Shown: positions 7,159-15,908, counted from the first letter of the stretch. The stretch is DNA of 25,293 nucleotides from Nanobdellota archaeon (GCA_030018575.1 JASEIA010000007.1:1-25293), one strand, 5' to 3'. A program made the numbers and translations. The notes: generated by a model from the letters alone, not told the origin.

Positions 7159-7911
7159 ATGGTAAAGAAAGTAAAACTGAAACCAAAAGACAGGAGCATT
7201 GTGTTTGACACAAGCGCAATAATCAGCCTTGCATCGAACAGCCTCCTGTGGGCTTTGGGTGACTTAAGAAAGCAGTTCAAAGGGCATTTTTATATTCCCG
7301 GCTCTGTAAAGGCAGAGATTATTGACACGCCCCTTCAGTCCAAAAGGTTTAAGCTTGAGGCAATGCAGGTTCTTTCAGAGGTTGCAAAGGGCAATATTGA
7401 GATTTTTGACCACAGCGAGGAAGTGCAGAGCGAGATAAGCAACCTTTCCGCCACTGCAAATTCAATATTCATGGCTCGCGGGAATTATATCAAGATAGCG
7501 CATACAGGCGAATTGGGCGCTATTGCAATAGCAAGAATCCTTGACTCTGATGCTGTTGTGATTGACGAGAGGACAACAAGAATATTGATTGAGGAGCCGC
7601 AGAGGCTTGCAGACCTGCTTGAGTCCAAGCTGCATACACCAATCACAATAAACAGGGAGAATTTAAGGAGGTTTCAGAATAAGGTGGACGGGCTTTTTGT
7701 CCTGCGCTCTTCTGAGCTCGGAGTTATTGCATACGAGATGGGGCTTTTTGACAGGTACACTCTTTCAGGCGAGGAGAAGTATGTTGCAGACCCAAAGCTG
7801 AATGTTCTTGACGGGGTTCTTTGGGGATTGAGGCTAAGGGGATGCGCAATATCCACTGAAGAGATAGACGCTGTGCTGAAGCTTGAAGGCTTTACGCAGC
7901 TGAATAAGTAG
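7159..7911 (+). CDS. PIN-domain protein, putative RNase
   Basis: About 250 residues. The N terminus reads SIVFDTSAII, with the first PIN catalytic Asp at about residue 17. An acidic residue follows in IPGSVKAEI, and further acids are in TGELGAIAIARILDSDAVVIDE (given here only as the region near residue 115-135). PIN domains are metal-dependent ribonucleases. Compared with the usual PIN length of about 130 residues there is an extra C-terminal domain of about 100 residues. The ATG at 7159 follows the upstream stop by 4 nt and is preferred to an earlier frame start inside that gene. It could be a toxin or an RNA-processing enzyme; context does not decide. Confidence 0.75.
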   Translation: MVKKVKLKPKDRSIVFDTSAIISLASNSLLWALGDLRKQFKGHFYIPGSVKAEIIDTPLQSKRFKLEAMQVLSEVAKGNIEIFDHSEEVQSEISNLSATANSIFMARGNYIKIAHTGELGAIAIARILDSDAVVIDERTTRILIEEPQRLADLLESKLHTPITINRENLRRFQNKVDGLFVLRSSELGVIAYEMGLFDRYTLSGEEKYVADPKLNVLDGVLWGLRLRGCAISTEEIDAVLKLEGFTQLNK

Positions 7912-7912
7912 A

Positions 7913-7920
7913 TTTAAATA
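7913..7920 (+). promoter_or_regulatory. TATA box
   Basis: TTTAAATA lies 23-30 nt before the ATG at 7943, predicting a leaderless transcript. Confidence 0.6.
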
Positions 7921-7942
7921 GATTCATTCTATTCCTGCCTTT

Positions 7943-8758
7943 ATGGACATCAAGACAGCGTCAGTAAGGGAATTGTATGATGATATGTCAGTGAAGTGGG
8001 AAATTTTATCAGAACTTTTTTCAAAAAAGGATGAGAGGGGAAAGCCGAGGCTGGCTGTGTTCAGCATAAACTATGGCTCTGGGGGGATTAATGTGATGAA
8101 TACGCCTCTTCGCAGGCTTAAGTTTTTTGCCGGATTCAGGTCATTGCCAACAAGGATGGGGTTTGAAGAGAAAAAAGATGTATTTGGCGCTTTTTTATCA
8201 GATTTCTCACAAGCTGCATATGTGCCTTCTTATCATCTCATTGCATTCAACAGGCAGAACATGCCTGAATGGCAGTATCCATTGGCAATGCCTGAAGAGG
8301 TTATGCATTCAATTGTGCAGGTAAAGGATGAAAATGTAAAAGTGGATGCAAAAAGCGCCGCTTCTTTCAGCGGCTTTTCAGCTTACTTCGGGCACAGCAT
8401 TTGCAGCTCCTTGAAACTGGTTGGCATGGATTGCTTTAATGTTGACATTAATGAGTTCTTTCCGCCCTTTGCCCAAAGCCATTTTTTGGGAAAAGGAATG
8501 GAAGATTACAACTGGTGCCTTGATGAGCAAGTGAAGTCAAAGGCTTATTTCCAGCCCTGCAAGCCAAAAAAGGAAAGGGCTGCGGATGTTTCAAAAAAAT
8601 TAATATATATCTCTCAAATTGCCGGCTTCATGCTTGCAAAGCAGTACAAGTTTGACATAAGGGCTTTATTGAGAGAACATCCATCCCTGCCCAGCCTTGA
8701 CGGGCCCGGGATATGGAAAGCTTACTGCATGCCCCTTCTCTTGAGGGGAAAACTATGA
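7943..8758 (+). CDS. Unrecognised soluble protein
   Basis: I do not recognise this 271-residue protein. It has no signal peptide or clear membrane helix. Visible features are a segment RLAVFSINYGSGG (residues ~33-45) and a His/Cys-containing stretch FGHSICSSLKLVGMDCF near the middle. A Lys-rich segment follows before the C-terminal helices. The start is fixed by a TATA box 23-30 nt upstream, and the gene appears to be a single transcription unit. No enzymatic motif can be supported. Confidence 0.7.
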   Translation: MDIKTASVRELYDDMSVKWEILSELFSKKDERGKPRLAVFSINYGSGGINVMNTPLRRLKFFAGFRSLPTRMGFEEKKDVFGAFLSDFSQAAYVPSYHLIAFNRQNMPEWQYPLAMPEEVMHSIVQVKDENVKVDAKSAASFSGFSAYFGHSICSSLKLVGMDCFNVDINEFFPPFAQSHFLGKGMEDYNWCLDEQVKSKAYFQPCKPKKERAADVSKKLIYISQIAGFMLAKQYKFDIRALLREHPSLPSLDGPGIWKAYCMPLLLRGKL

Positions 8759-8779
8759 ATAAGGCGAAAGTTAGAAAGC

Positions 8780-8787
8780 TTTATATA
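8780..8787 (+). promoter_or_regulatory. TATA box and short leader with strong Shine-Dalgarno
   Basis: TTTATATA predicts a start near 8808. A Shine-Dalgarno-like AGGGGGT at 8818-8824 then precedes the ATG at 8829, one of the clearer leadered genes here. Confidence 0.55.
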
Positions 8788-8828
8788 CAGGCTGTTGTTC
8801 CTTGAAAGCAACGCTTTAGGGGGTAAAA

Positions 8829-10157
8829 ATGAACAAATTCACGCTGATTTTCGCAATGCTTCTGATTGCTTTAGTCCCGGCTTTCGCAGCTGCCGAGAGC
8901 TTTGTGATTGGCAAAGTGACTGTGAACGGCATTGAAGTTGACGGCGACAAGGCAATGGTTGAAATCGGGCAGGATGTTGTCATTGTCGTTGAAGTCAAGT
9001 CAGGGCAGAACCTCACTTATCCGAGGGATGCAAAAGTAAGAGCGGAAATTGACGGATATGAGCATGAAAGGATTTATGATGTTTCAGGCACATTCACTGT
9101 TTCCCCCTCTGCAATAACAATAAGGTACAGAAAAGCCCTCAAGCTTACTTTGCCTACTGACATGGAGGAAGGCATTTATACATTATATATCAGCGTTTAT
9201 GATTCTGTTGAGAAAGTTGAAAAGCAGTTCTTGCTTTATGTTGAGCCAACAAGGCACCTTCTTGAGATAAAGGGTGTTGCAGTTTCCCCTACGCCTTATG
9301 TTGCGGCAGGGCAGACAGCAACAGTCAAGGTACGGCTTCAGAATGTCGGCGCAAGGGTCGAGGACAATGTAAAGGTTGTTGCCGCGATTGAAAAGCTTGG
9401 CGTGTCTGATGTCGAATGGACAGACCTTTACCCGGTTGAATACGATGACGATAAAAAAAGCGATACAGTTACTTTATTTCTCCCAATACCAAAAGATGCC
9501 CTTTCAGGCAAATACGATCTTGAAGTGGGAATAGCATACAATGGCGGGCGCGATACGCAGGTTGTTGCAACAAAAATCAATGTAAATGGCATTAAGCCAA
9601 AGGCAGATGCAAAAGAGGAATCAGAAGATTCCGCTCAGGAGCCTGTTGTTGAAGAGCGGCCTGTTGACCCTTCAAAAGAGCTTACAATTGCTTTTGACAC
9701 AACTTCCCAGCACACAGCAGTCGGAAAGGAAGTTGCATACAAACTGACAATATCAAACCTTGCTTCAGCAGCAAGGGATATTACACTGACTTCCGCCGGA
9801 GCGCAATTGTTTGCAGACATAAGGGTTGACCCAAGCGTCCTGACAATAGAGGGCGGGCAGAAGGCTGATGTTTATGTTTATGCAAAGCCGAAATCAGACG
9901 CAGAGCTCAAGGTGAGCCAGTTTACTTTAAGAGTTTTGAACGAAGGCAAGCTTTACAAGGAATTGTCGCTTTCATTAGGCGTTGAAGCTGCTGTTGCAGA
10001 GAAAAGCAACTTCCTTCCGTTTGAGGATGACACGCTGAAGCTTGTGTTCATCGGGCTTGTTGTAATCCTGATTATTGTCGGGCTCCTGATTGCCTTCAGA
10101 AGGGTAAAGGGAGATGACTATCCTCTTGAGCCGATAGAGGAAAGGATTTATTACTAA
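8829..10157 (+). CDS. Secreted, C-terminally anchored beta-sandwich (CARDB/NEW3-like) protein
   Basis: A 442-residue protein with an N-terminal signal sequence (about residues 1-22, ending AFAAA) and a C-terminal membrane helix at about 403-423 followed by a 19-residue cytosolic tail. The extracellular part is rich in beta strand. Repeats near residues 135-235 and 295-385 resemble CARDB/NEW3 adhesion-type Ig-like domains, with phrases such as VRLQNVGARVEDNV and AYKLTISNLASAARDI. An acidic linker (about 252-275) joins them. It probably stands on the cell surface as a structural or binding protein. It has its own promoter and ribosome-binding site, and T-rich DNA follows its stop. Confidence 0.75.
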   Translation: MNKFTLIFAMLLIALVPAFAAAESFVIGKVTVNGIEVDGDKAMVEIGQDVVIVVEVKSGQNLTYPRDAKVRAEIDGYEHERIYDVSGTFTVSPSAITIRYRKALKLTLPTDMEEGIYTLYISVYDSVEKVEKQFLLYVEPTRHLLEIKGVAVSPTPYVAAGQTATVKVRLQNVGARVEDNVKVVAAIEKLGVSDVEWTDLYPVEYDDDKKSDTVTLFLPIPKDALSGKYDLEVGIAYNGGRDTQVVATKINVNGIKPKADAKEESEDSAQEPVVEERPVDPSKELTIAFDTTSQHTAVGKEVAYKLTISNLASAARDITLTSAGAQLFADIRVDPSVLTIEGGQKADVYVYAKPKSDAELKVSQFTLRVLNEGKLYKELSLSLGVEAAVAEKSNFLPFEDDTLKLVFIGLVVILIIVGLLIAFRRVKGDDYPLEPIEERIYY

Positions 10158-10162
10158 GCGGC

Positions 10163-10182
10163 TTTCTTTTTTCCTTTATTTT
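10163..10182 (+). terminator. T-rich terminator
   Basis: A run of T with few interruptions follows the stop of the surface-protein gene. Archaeal RNA polymerase terminates at such T tracts, and the next promoter starts at 10191. Confidence 0.45.
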
Positions 10183-10190
10183 CCAAAACC

Positions 10191-10198
10191 TTTATATT
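10191..10198 (+). promoter_or_regulatory. TATA box
   Basis: TTTATATT lies 24-31 nt before the ATG at 10222, predicting a leaderless mRNA for the aminopeptidase and the coupled HExxH gene. Confidence 0.6.
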
Positions 10199-10221
10199 CT
10201 CTTAATCAATTACTCCTGCCT

Positions 10222-11241
10222 ATGGAAAAGAGCGTACAATACGGCGCATGGCAGGCCGTCAACAACTGCCTAAGACTCAAGCAAAACGAAAAGATGGTCA
10301 TGATTACTGACCTTGAAACACAGCTTATTGCTGATGCGATTTATCACGAGGCTGCCTCTGTTTCCTCAATAAAGCATCCTGTATTCATCATGGAAAAGTT
10401 TGGCAAAAGGCCTGAAGACGGTTCAGACCCGATTAAATTCCCTGAAGAGATTGCAAAAGACCTTGCTGATGCAGACGTGAGCTTTTACTGCGCAAAGGGA
10501 AAAAAGGGCGAACTGCAGACATTCAGGAAGCCTATGCTTGCAGTGATTGAGGCAAACAAGAAATTAAGGCACGGGCACATGCCTGGCATGAACGAGGAAT
10601 TAATGCTGACGGGAATGTGCGCTGATTACGCTGAAATCCAGAAAGTGAGCAAAAAGGTATATGATGTTGTGCACAATGCAAGGCAAATAAGAGTTACAAC
10701 GCCTGCTGGAACAGACTTAACTGCTTATTTCTCTCCTGAAAGAAAATGGCAGATTTGCGACGGATTAATACTGCCCGGGCACTGGAGCAACCTTCCTGAC
10801 GGCGAGGTTTTCTCGTGCGTAAGCGTTGCAAATGAAGGAAAAGTTATTGTTGACGGGACTCTTGGCGATTTTTTCTGCGGCAAGTACGGCGACATGGCGC
10901 AATATCCATTGAGCCTCGAAATAAAGAACGGAAGAGTAAGGCCTTCAGGCTGTGGCAACAAGGAGCTCCTGAAAGAGTTTGAGGCGTATATAGCGCAGGA
11001 CAAGAATGCAAACAGGCTTGCCGAGTTTGCAATCGGCACAAATGTCGGCTTGGACCATCTTGTCGGCAATCTCTTGCAGGATGAGAAATTTCCCGGTGTG
11101 CACATTGCATTCGGGGACGGCTACGGGAACAAGACAGGCTGCAGGTGGAAATCAGAAGCGCACGTTGACTGCGTGATGAGAAACTGCGATGTCTTTGTTG
11201 ACGGCAAGAAAATAATGGAGAGCAGCAAGTTCCTGATATGA
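10222..11241 (+). CDS. Leucyl aminopeptidase-like protein (M29 family)
   Basis: A 339-residue cytosolic protein resembling M29 (aminopeptidase T/COG2309) enzymes, which remove N-terminal residues from peptides with two metal ions. Expected motifs are seen in order: LPDGEVF near residue 193 (Glu ligand), LAEFAIGTN near 266 (Glu), HIAFGDGYG near 293 (His) and SEAHVDCV near 312 (His and Asp). Its length is slightly below the roughly 370-410 of bacterial members. Its stop overlaps the start of the next gene as ATGA, so it is translationally coupled to a putative metallopeptidase, which suggests a shared peptide-degradation job. Confidence 0.82.
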   Translation: MEKSVQYGAWQAVNNCLRLKQNEKMVMITDLETQLIADAIYHEAASVSSIKHPVFIMEKFGKRPEDGSDPIKFPEEIAKDLADADVSFYCAKGKKGELQTFRKPMLAVIEANKKLRHGHMPGMNEELMLTGMCADYAEIQKVSKKVYDVVHNARQIRVTTPAGTDLTAYFSPERKWQICDGLILPGHWSNLPDGEVFSCVSVANEGKVIVDGTLGDFFCGKYGDMAQYPLSLEIKNGRVRPSGCGNKELLKEFEAYIAQDKNANRLAEFAIGTNVGLDHLVGNLLQDEKFPGVHIAFGDGYGNKTGCRWKSEAHVDCVMRNCDVFVDGKKIMESSKFLI

Positions 11242-12221
11242 GCCTTGAACAGCAGCTTATGCACTGCCTTGATGCAAACCTCAGGCAGAGAGAGGAAGTG
11301 ATTGAGAAATATGGCAATGCAATAGACTTCATGCGGGATTATTCCTTTAATAATGACCTAAGATATGATATTGCAACGGCGTTAAACATTTATGAAAAGA
11401 GGGATGGCATCAACCCTTCTGATTTTGACGGAATGGAAATCCTGCACACAAAAGAGGCGTTGCAGGCATATGAGCAGAAGCACGGCATAAAGAATTTTTT
11501 GTTTGATATTGGAATCCCAAAGGAAAAATTCAAGCAGCTTATGCCTAAGGTGGGCGGGAAGGACTGGTATGGCGGTTTGTATTTACCGCGGCAGAAGTTT
11601 AAGGGATTTCATCATGCGCATTTATTTTTTAATAAATTCGGGCTTGCGATAGAGCAGGAAGGCGGCAACTTTGAGCATGAATCGCTGCACTGCGACAGGA
11701 GAATTTATACTGCGGATTATATGGCAAGAATGGTGCCTGATTATGATGCTGATTACCCTGATGCAAGATGGCGCGCACTGGCGGAGCTTTCATTTGCAGA
11801 GGAGATATTTTGCTATATGGCGGGAAGTTCTAAGCCGGAAGCTGTGGAAGAATCAATATCCGGCAAATATTTTCAGGCAACACTTGATTTCTTTTCAGGC
11901 GTGTTTCGCTCGCTTAATCAGGAGCAAAAGGCTGAAAAAAGAAAGCAGTTTGAAAAGATTCTTCAGCCGGTGAAAAACAGCATACCTTATGCTGTGAAGT
12001 TCGCATACAGGCTGAAAGAGCTTTTGCCTTTTGGCATTCTTGCCCCTTTATTCTTTTCAATAGGCCCCACAACAGAAGACATAAAGGCAGGGAATTTTTA
12101 TTCCCCTTTCATGGATATTTCTCTCTGGGAAAAATGCCTCTCGCAAAAAAGGCTTGTTGCCTGGGATATAAGGAATAAGCTAAGGAAAAAGGGCTATTGC
12201 CTTGAAAACAGCTGGTTCTAG
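11238..12221 (+). CDS. Putative zinc peptidase, HExxH protein (paralogue 1)
   Basis: A 327-residue protein not assigned to a family. It contains EHESLHCDRR with an HExxH motif at residues 147-151. About 35 residues later, AELSFAEEIF offers Glu 183, 188 or 189 as a third ligand, the gluzincin pattern. No signal peptide is visible, so it is likely cytosolic. It is a tandem paralogue of the next gene: both start with LEQQL/LEERL-xHCL, carry (K/R)HGI(K/L)xFLF near residue 82-90, and end with KKGYCL. The ATG overlaps the aminopeptidase stop. Peptidase activity is inferred from the motif only. Confidence 0.75.
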   Translation: MSLEQQLMHCLDANLRQREEVIEKYGNAIDFMRDYSFNNDLRYDIATALNIYEKRDGINPSDFDGMEILHTKEALQAYEQKHGIKNFLFDIGIPKEKFKQLMPKVGGKDWYGGLYLPRQKFKGFHHAHLFFNKFGLAIEQEGGNFEHESLHCDRRIYTADYMARMVPDYDADYPDARWRALAELSFAEEIFCYMAGSSKPEAVEESISGKYFQATLDFFSGVFRSLNQEQKAEKRKQFEKILQPVKNSIPYAVKFAYRLKELLPFGILAPLFFSIGPTTEDIKAGNFYSPFMDISLWEKCLSQKRLVAWDIRNKLRKKGYCLENSWF

Positions 12222-12228
12222 CCAAAGG

Positions 12229-12237
12229 CATATATAC
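12229..12237 (+). promoter_or_regulatory. TATA box
   Basis: CATATATAC lies 22-30 nt before the ATG at 12259, giving the second HExxH gene its own leaderless start. Confidence 0.5.
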
Positions 12238-12258
12238 TCAAAAGCCCATATAAATCAT

Positions 12259-13251
12259 ATGCCTTCGCTTGAAGAAAGGCTCTTCCACTGCCTGGAAAAT
12301 AACCTCAACCATAAGGATGGGACTATTCAGCTTTATAGCAAAATGTTCGAGGGGTTGCGTGATGCTTTCCTTAAAAAAGACTTTTCTTCTGAGCTTGCAG
12401 ATGTTTTAAACAAGTATCATGGCAAGGATGTGCTGGCTGGGAAAGACCTTGGCGAATATGAGCCGATGCATATTGAGAATAATTATGCGCCTTTTCAGCA
12501 AAGGCACGGAATCTTGAGCTTTCTTTTCGGCATAGTCCTGCCTGAAAAAAAATGGAAAAGGGTATTGAAAAAGCTCAAATGGCAAAAATGGGCGAGCGGG
12601 TTGTTTGTTTCTGCCGGAAATTTCAGCAATTGCGGAAACACTGAATTAAGGTGCCAGACATTCGGGCTTGCTTTGGGAAGCGGACATGGCATATATGGGC
12701 ATGAGGCGCTGCACGCAAACAGGCAGTTTTATGCCAATAATTTCTTTCTTATTGACGGCTATGGCAGTGAAATAAACTATAGCCCCGAGGAATTAAAGGC
12801 AAGGTGCGAATACAGGTTTATTGACGAGATGCACGCTTTCATAAGCGATAATTGGGAAATAAGGGGCATGAAAAATACGCTCAAAACGCAATATTGGCCT
12901 TCTGAAATCAAGACTATATACTCGCTGGTGAAGGGAATTTGGCCGATATCATCGGCAAGAAAGAATAAATTGAAAAATGCTGTAAAGCCTGTATTTGCAG
13001 AGCTTGACAGCACAATTGATGCCTGCTTTTATCTTAAGCAGAGGCTTGACCCCTTTGTCCTTACTCCTCTTTTTTACGCAATAGCGCCGACTGCGGATGA
13101 AATCAGGCAAAAAGAGTTTCCATCCATATTTGCAGACATAAGGCTTTGGGCAGGGCTTCTGGAAAAAGACGTGATAAGGCCGAATATGATACGGACAGAG
13201 CTTCAAAAGAAAGGCTATTGCCTTGACTCTGTTCTAATATCCGTGCCATAG
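12259..13251 (+). CDS. Putative zinc peptidase, HExxH protein (paralogue 2)
   Basis: A 330-residue paralogue of the preceding gene. HExxH appears as GHEALHANRQF (residues 148-152). CEYRFIDEMHAF supplies Glu 184 or 190 at the same spacing as in paralogue 1. Conserved flanks include the HGI-FLF segment, a QTFGLAL/NKFGLAI strand before the motif, a PLFY/F-IxPTxxxI segment near 280 and the KKGYCL end. Conservation of exactly the putative ligands while the rest has diverged supports a functional site. The start at 12259 is chosen from the TATA spacing; an in-frame ATG at 12202 lies inside the previous gene. Confidence 0.75.
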   Translation: MPSLEERLFHCLENNLNHKDGTIQLYSKMFEGLRDAFLKKDFSSELADVLNKYHGKDVLAGKDLGEYEPMHIENNYAPFQQRHGILSFLFGIVLPEKKWKRVLKKLKWQKWASGLFVSAGNFSNCGNTELRCQTFGLALGSGHGIYGHEALHANRQFYANNFFLIDGYGSEINYSPEELKARCEYRFIDEMHAFISDNWEIRGMKNTLKTQYWPSEIKTIYSLVKGIWPISSARKNKLKNAVKPVFAELDSTIDACFYLKQRLDPFVLTPLFYAIAPTADEIRQKEFPSIFADIRLWAGLLEKDVIRPNMIRTELQKKGYCLDSVLISVP

Positions 13252-13253
13252 CA

Positions 13254-13261
13254 TTTATAAA
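13254..13261 (+). promoter_or_regulatory. TATA box
   Basis: TTTATAAA lies 23-30 nt before the ATG at 13284, the leaderless spacing. It immediately follows the previous stop. Confidence 0.6.
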
Positions 13262-13283
13262 GTTGTAAGTGGATTATTATTGC

Positions 13284-13925
13284 ATGCCTAAAGAAAGAAC
13301 AATACTCATTTTTTGCGCGCATTCTGATGACGAAGCGGTCGGCATGGGCGGCGCAATCGCAAAGTATGCTGCGGAAGGCATAAAAGTGATTAAGGCGGTA
13401 TTCTCTTTCGGCGAAAGCAGCCATCCCCATTTCCAGGAGCATGTTGTCATAAATAGGCGCTTGGAGGAAACAGAGACAGCAAGCAGGAGCATAGGAATCA
13501 CAAAGACAATATTCTGGGGCATGAGGGACACAAAGGTAAAGGAGGATGCTGAGAAGATAAACGCAGCCGGGAAAGTGAAGCAGCTTCTGAATGAATACAA
13601 GCCCGAGAGGATTTTTATCACTTCGTCAATAGACCCGCACCCGGACCATCAGGCTGTGAACAGGACAGTGCTTAAGGCGGTTGACGCTTCAAGGAAAAAA
13701 TATGCTGTTTATGAATTTGAAGTTTGGAATGTTATAAAGGAAAACAAGCCTGTGATGTATGTTGACATTACGCCTTATTATAAGAAAAAGATGCAATACA
13801 TACAGCAGTTTTCAAGCCAGTGGCAGTATATTTCAATACTCAAGATTCCGGTTTGGCTGAGGACAAGGTATTACGGAAGCAAACATAACTGCAAATATGC
13901 TGAGAAGTTTTACAAGGTGAGATAG
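13284..13925 (+). CDS. PIG-L/LmbE family deacetylase
   Basis: A 213-residue protein with the two PIG-L zinc motifs, AHSDDEAVGMGG (about residues 12-23; the family form is AHPDDE) and HPDHQAVN (about 120-127). The family deacetylates N-acetylglucosamine groups on lipids or small thiols using zinc. The length fits. The ATG at 13284 is supported by TATA spacing; an earlier in-frame start at 13269 is not. It is followed by a glycosyltransferase gene, so it probably trims an N-acetyl sugar on a lipid-linked or surface glycan. Confidence 0.88.
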   Translation: MPKERTILIFCAHSDDEAVGMGGAIAKYAAEGIKVIKAVFSFGESSHPHFQEHVVINRRLEETETASRSIGITKTIFWGMRDTKVKEDAEKINAAGKVKQLLNEYKPERIFITSSIDPHPDHQAVNRTVLKAVDASRKKYAVYEFEVWNVIKENKPVMYVDITPYYKKKMQYIQQFSSQWQYISILKIPVWLRTRYYGSKHNCKYAEKFYKVR

Positions 13926-13980
13926 GATGTCTTCCGAGCGAAGCGAAGGGAGGCTTTGAACGAAGGGAAACGGAGTGAAA

Positions 13981-15069
13981 ATGAGAATATTGTTTTTTGT
14001 TACAGGAATTGGATACGGCGATGCAACAAGGGTGCATGCTGTAATTGACGAAATACTTAAAAAAGAGCCTGAAGCCAGGTTTCTTATTGCCGGATATGAC
14101 TGCGCCCTGGTTTATTTCAAGAGAAAATATAAGACAATTAAAATCTCCGGCTACAGGATGCCTGGAAGGGAAATGAGGTTCACGCTTGGCTCTTTCATTG
14201 CAAACAATTACATGCTTCCGCTTGTTTGGCTTTTTACTGCAGTAAAGCTGAAAAAGGAAGTCAGGAAGTTCAATCCGGACATAATAGTCACTGATTTTGA
14301 GCCCGCTGCAATCACAATTGCCAAGTCAATAAGGAAAAAATGCATTGCATTGTACGGGTTTGACCCCGAGCTTTATGAGCAGTATTCAAGGGAGCACAAG
14401 CCCAATAAGCTTATGGGAATGGAATCATTATTCCTGAGAAAAGTCTATGACATGTCTGACTATTCAATTGTTGTTTCGCTGATTAAGCGAAAGAAAAGCC
14501 TTATCTACAATTATGTTGAGCCGATTGTAAGGATAAGGCCGCAGCAGCTGTTGTCAGAGGCAAAGCTGATGAAGGAGCTGAACCTTGAGAGGAGACCAAT
14601 ATTAGTTATGCTTGGCGGCTCAAATTTTGGCATTGCTCTTGCAAAATCCCTTGCAAAAGTTTCAATGGAATTCAATGAGATGTTTATCCTGTTCGGCTCT
14701 GGCGCTGAGATTGAGCAGCAGAAGAACCTCAGGTATATTCCTTTTAGCGAGGATTTCCTGAAGTATTTGAAAGTTTCAAAAGGAATTATTACTTTGGCTG
14801 GGCAAAACACTTTAAGCGAGGGGCTTGTTTTCAGGAAGCCCATGCTTGTATTTCCCATACAAAACCATGTTGAGCAGCAGCTTAATTGCTACGCAATAAA
14901 GGATTATATAATGATTGGCAGGAACATAATGCCTGAAGCTGTAAAAAAAACAGTTGCCGAGTTCATTGAGAGGATACCTGCGATGAGATATGATGCGTCA
15001 AAGCTTAATCTGAGCGCAGAAGGGGCTTCGCAGGCTGCTGACATCATATTGAGGCTGGCTAAAAAATGA
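13981..15069 (+). CDS. GT-B glycosyltransferase (GT28/MurG-like)
   Basis: A 362-residue protein. The N-terminal TGIGYGDATR (about residues 8-17) is the glycine loop of GT-B enzymes. The C-terminal half has a nucleotide-sugar site pattern, LAGQNTLSEGL (about 273-283) followed by KPMLVFPIQNHVEQ, as in MurG/UDP-glycosyltransferases. It likely transfers a sugar from a UDP donor to a membrane acceptor; donor and acceptor are not readable. ATG 13981 has CGGAG shortly upstream; GTG 13975 is an alternative. It overlaps the following gene by ATGA and follows the deacetylase by 55 nt. Confidence 0.85.
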   Translation: MRILFFVTGIGYGDATRVHAVIDEILKKEPEARFLIAGYDCALVYFKRKYKTIKISGYRMPGREMRFTLGSFIANNYMLPLVWLFTAVKLKKEVRKFNPDIIVTDFEPAAITIAKSIRKKCIALYGFDPELYEQYSREHKPNKLMGMESLFLRKVYDMSDYSIVVSLIKRKKSLIYNYVEPIVRIRPQQLLSEAKLMKELNLERRPILVMLGGSNFGIALAKSLAKVSMEFNEMFILFGSGAEIEQQKNLRYIPFSEDFLKYLKVSKGIITLAGQNTLSEGLVFRKPMLVFPIQNHVEQQLNCYAIKDYIMIGRNIMPEAVKKTVAEFIERIPAMRYDASKLNLSAEGASQAADIILRLAKK

Positions 15070-15872
15070 AATTCAATGAAGTTTTGTACTGGTGCGAGTT
15101 TCCGCTTAGGGCTGACTGGAAAAAGCTCAATTCACTTTTTCTTTCAAACGGCATGAAGGCAAAATGCTATATCTGCGTTGAATCTGCTGAGGAGTTCAGG
15201 GACTGGAAAAACAAGCTAAGACATTTCCGCGGCATTGAAGCTATTGGGGCTTGGCCTTCCATTCCATTGGACAAAGGATATTGGTTTTCAGGCTTTGTTG
15301 ACAGGAAAGAGATTGATAAATTAGAGCAGTACAAGTGGATGAAGCTGAAGATAGACATTGAGCCCCCCTTTAGGTATTTCAGGATGCTGACAGTGGTTAA
15401 TGCCTTGCTTTGGGTCATGTTGCACACGCTAAAGCCTGCTAAAACCAAGGCATATCTTAAGGAAAAAATAGAGGGGGCTTTGAAAAATAACGATATAATG
15501 CTCTCCACATTCCCCCTGCCTGAGTTCATACTTAGGCGGTACGGCTTTTTCAGGAATCCGCGCTTTAATTATAATTTTATGTTTTATTCAAGCATGATGC
15601 ACCCCCTGCTTCGCCCTATTTACAGGCTTTATTATAGGCTTTTCATCAGGGCACAGCTTAAGAAGAGCAAGGCATCTTATTTTGCAGTCGGGCTAATCTC
15701 AAAAGGCATATTCAATTCAGAGCCGCAGTACAAGAATCCGAAGCAGCTTGAGTCTGACCTAAGGTTCCTTTTTAAAAACAGGGTTAAAAACATTGTTGTA
15801 TATTCAATAGAGGGGATTTCGCAAAGAAAGGATTCTGAAGAGTGGGTAAAGGCAATAAAGGAATTCTGCTAG
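15066..15872 (+). CDS. Unrecognised protein coupled to glycosyltransferase
   Basis: A 268-residue protein I cannot assign. The alternation of strands and helices, with short acidic strand ends such as LKIDIEPPFR (about residue 93) and IVVYSIEGIS near the C terminus, would suit a TIM-barrel fold like that of some glycoside hydrolases; this is tentative. A moderately hydrophobic stretch around residues 108-120 and an aromatic, basic region near 160-205 could associate with membrane. Its start overlaps the glycosyltransferase stop (ATGA), so a role in the same glycan pathway is likely. Confidence 0.65.
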   Translation: MKFNEVLYWCEFPLRADWKKLNSLFLSNGMKAKCYICVESAEEFRDWKNKLRHFRGIEAIGAWPSIPLDKGYWFSGFVDRKEIDKLEQYKWMKLKIDIEPPFRYFRMLTVVNALLWVMLHTLKPAKTKAYLKEKIEGALKNNDIMLSTFPLPEFILRRYGFFRNPRFNYNFMFYSSMMHPLLRPIYRLYYRLFIRAQLKKSKASYFAVGLISKGIFNSEPQYKNPKQLESDLRFLFKNRVKNIVVYSIEGISQRKDSEEWVKAIKEFC

Positions 15873-15878
15873 GAAAGA

Positions 15879-15886
15879 TTTATATG
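15879..15886 (+). promoter_or_regulatory. TATA box
   Basis: TTTATATG lies 23-30 nt before the trmI ATG at 15909, predicting a leaderless message. Confidence 0.6.
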
Positions 15887-15908
15887 CTATCCTGCTTATT
15901 TTCATCCT

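Noticed and set aside
10725..11332. Minus-strand frames of 126 and 162 codons
   Set aside because: They are shadows of the M29-like aminopeptidase gene, with Cys/Ser/Arg-rich low-complexity translations and no ribosome-binding site.
13926..13975. CGAAG-rich stretch between deacetylase and glycosyltransferase genes, considered as a repeat or CRISPR-like array
   Set aside because: Only short, irregular GCGAAG/CGAAGGG units without regular spacing; no CRISPR repeats are seen anywhere in the window.
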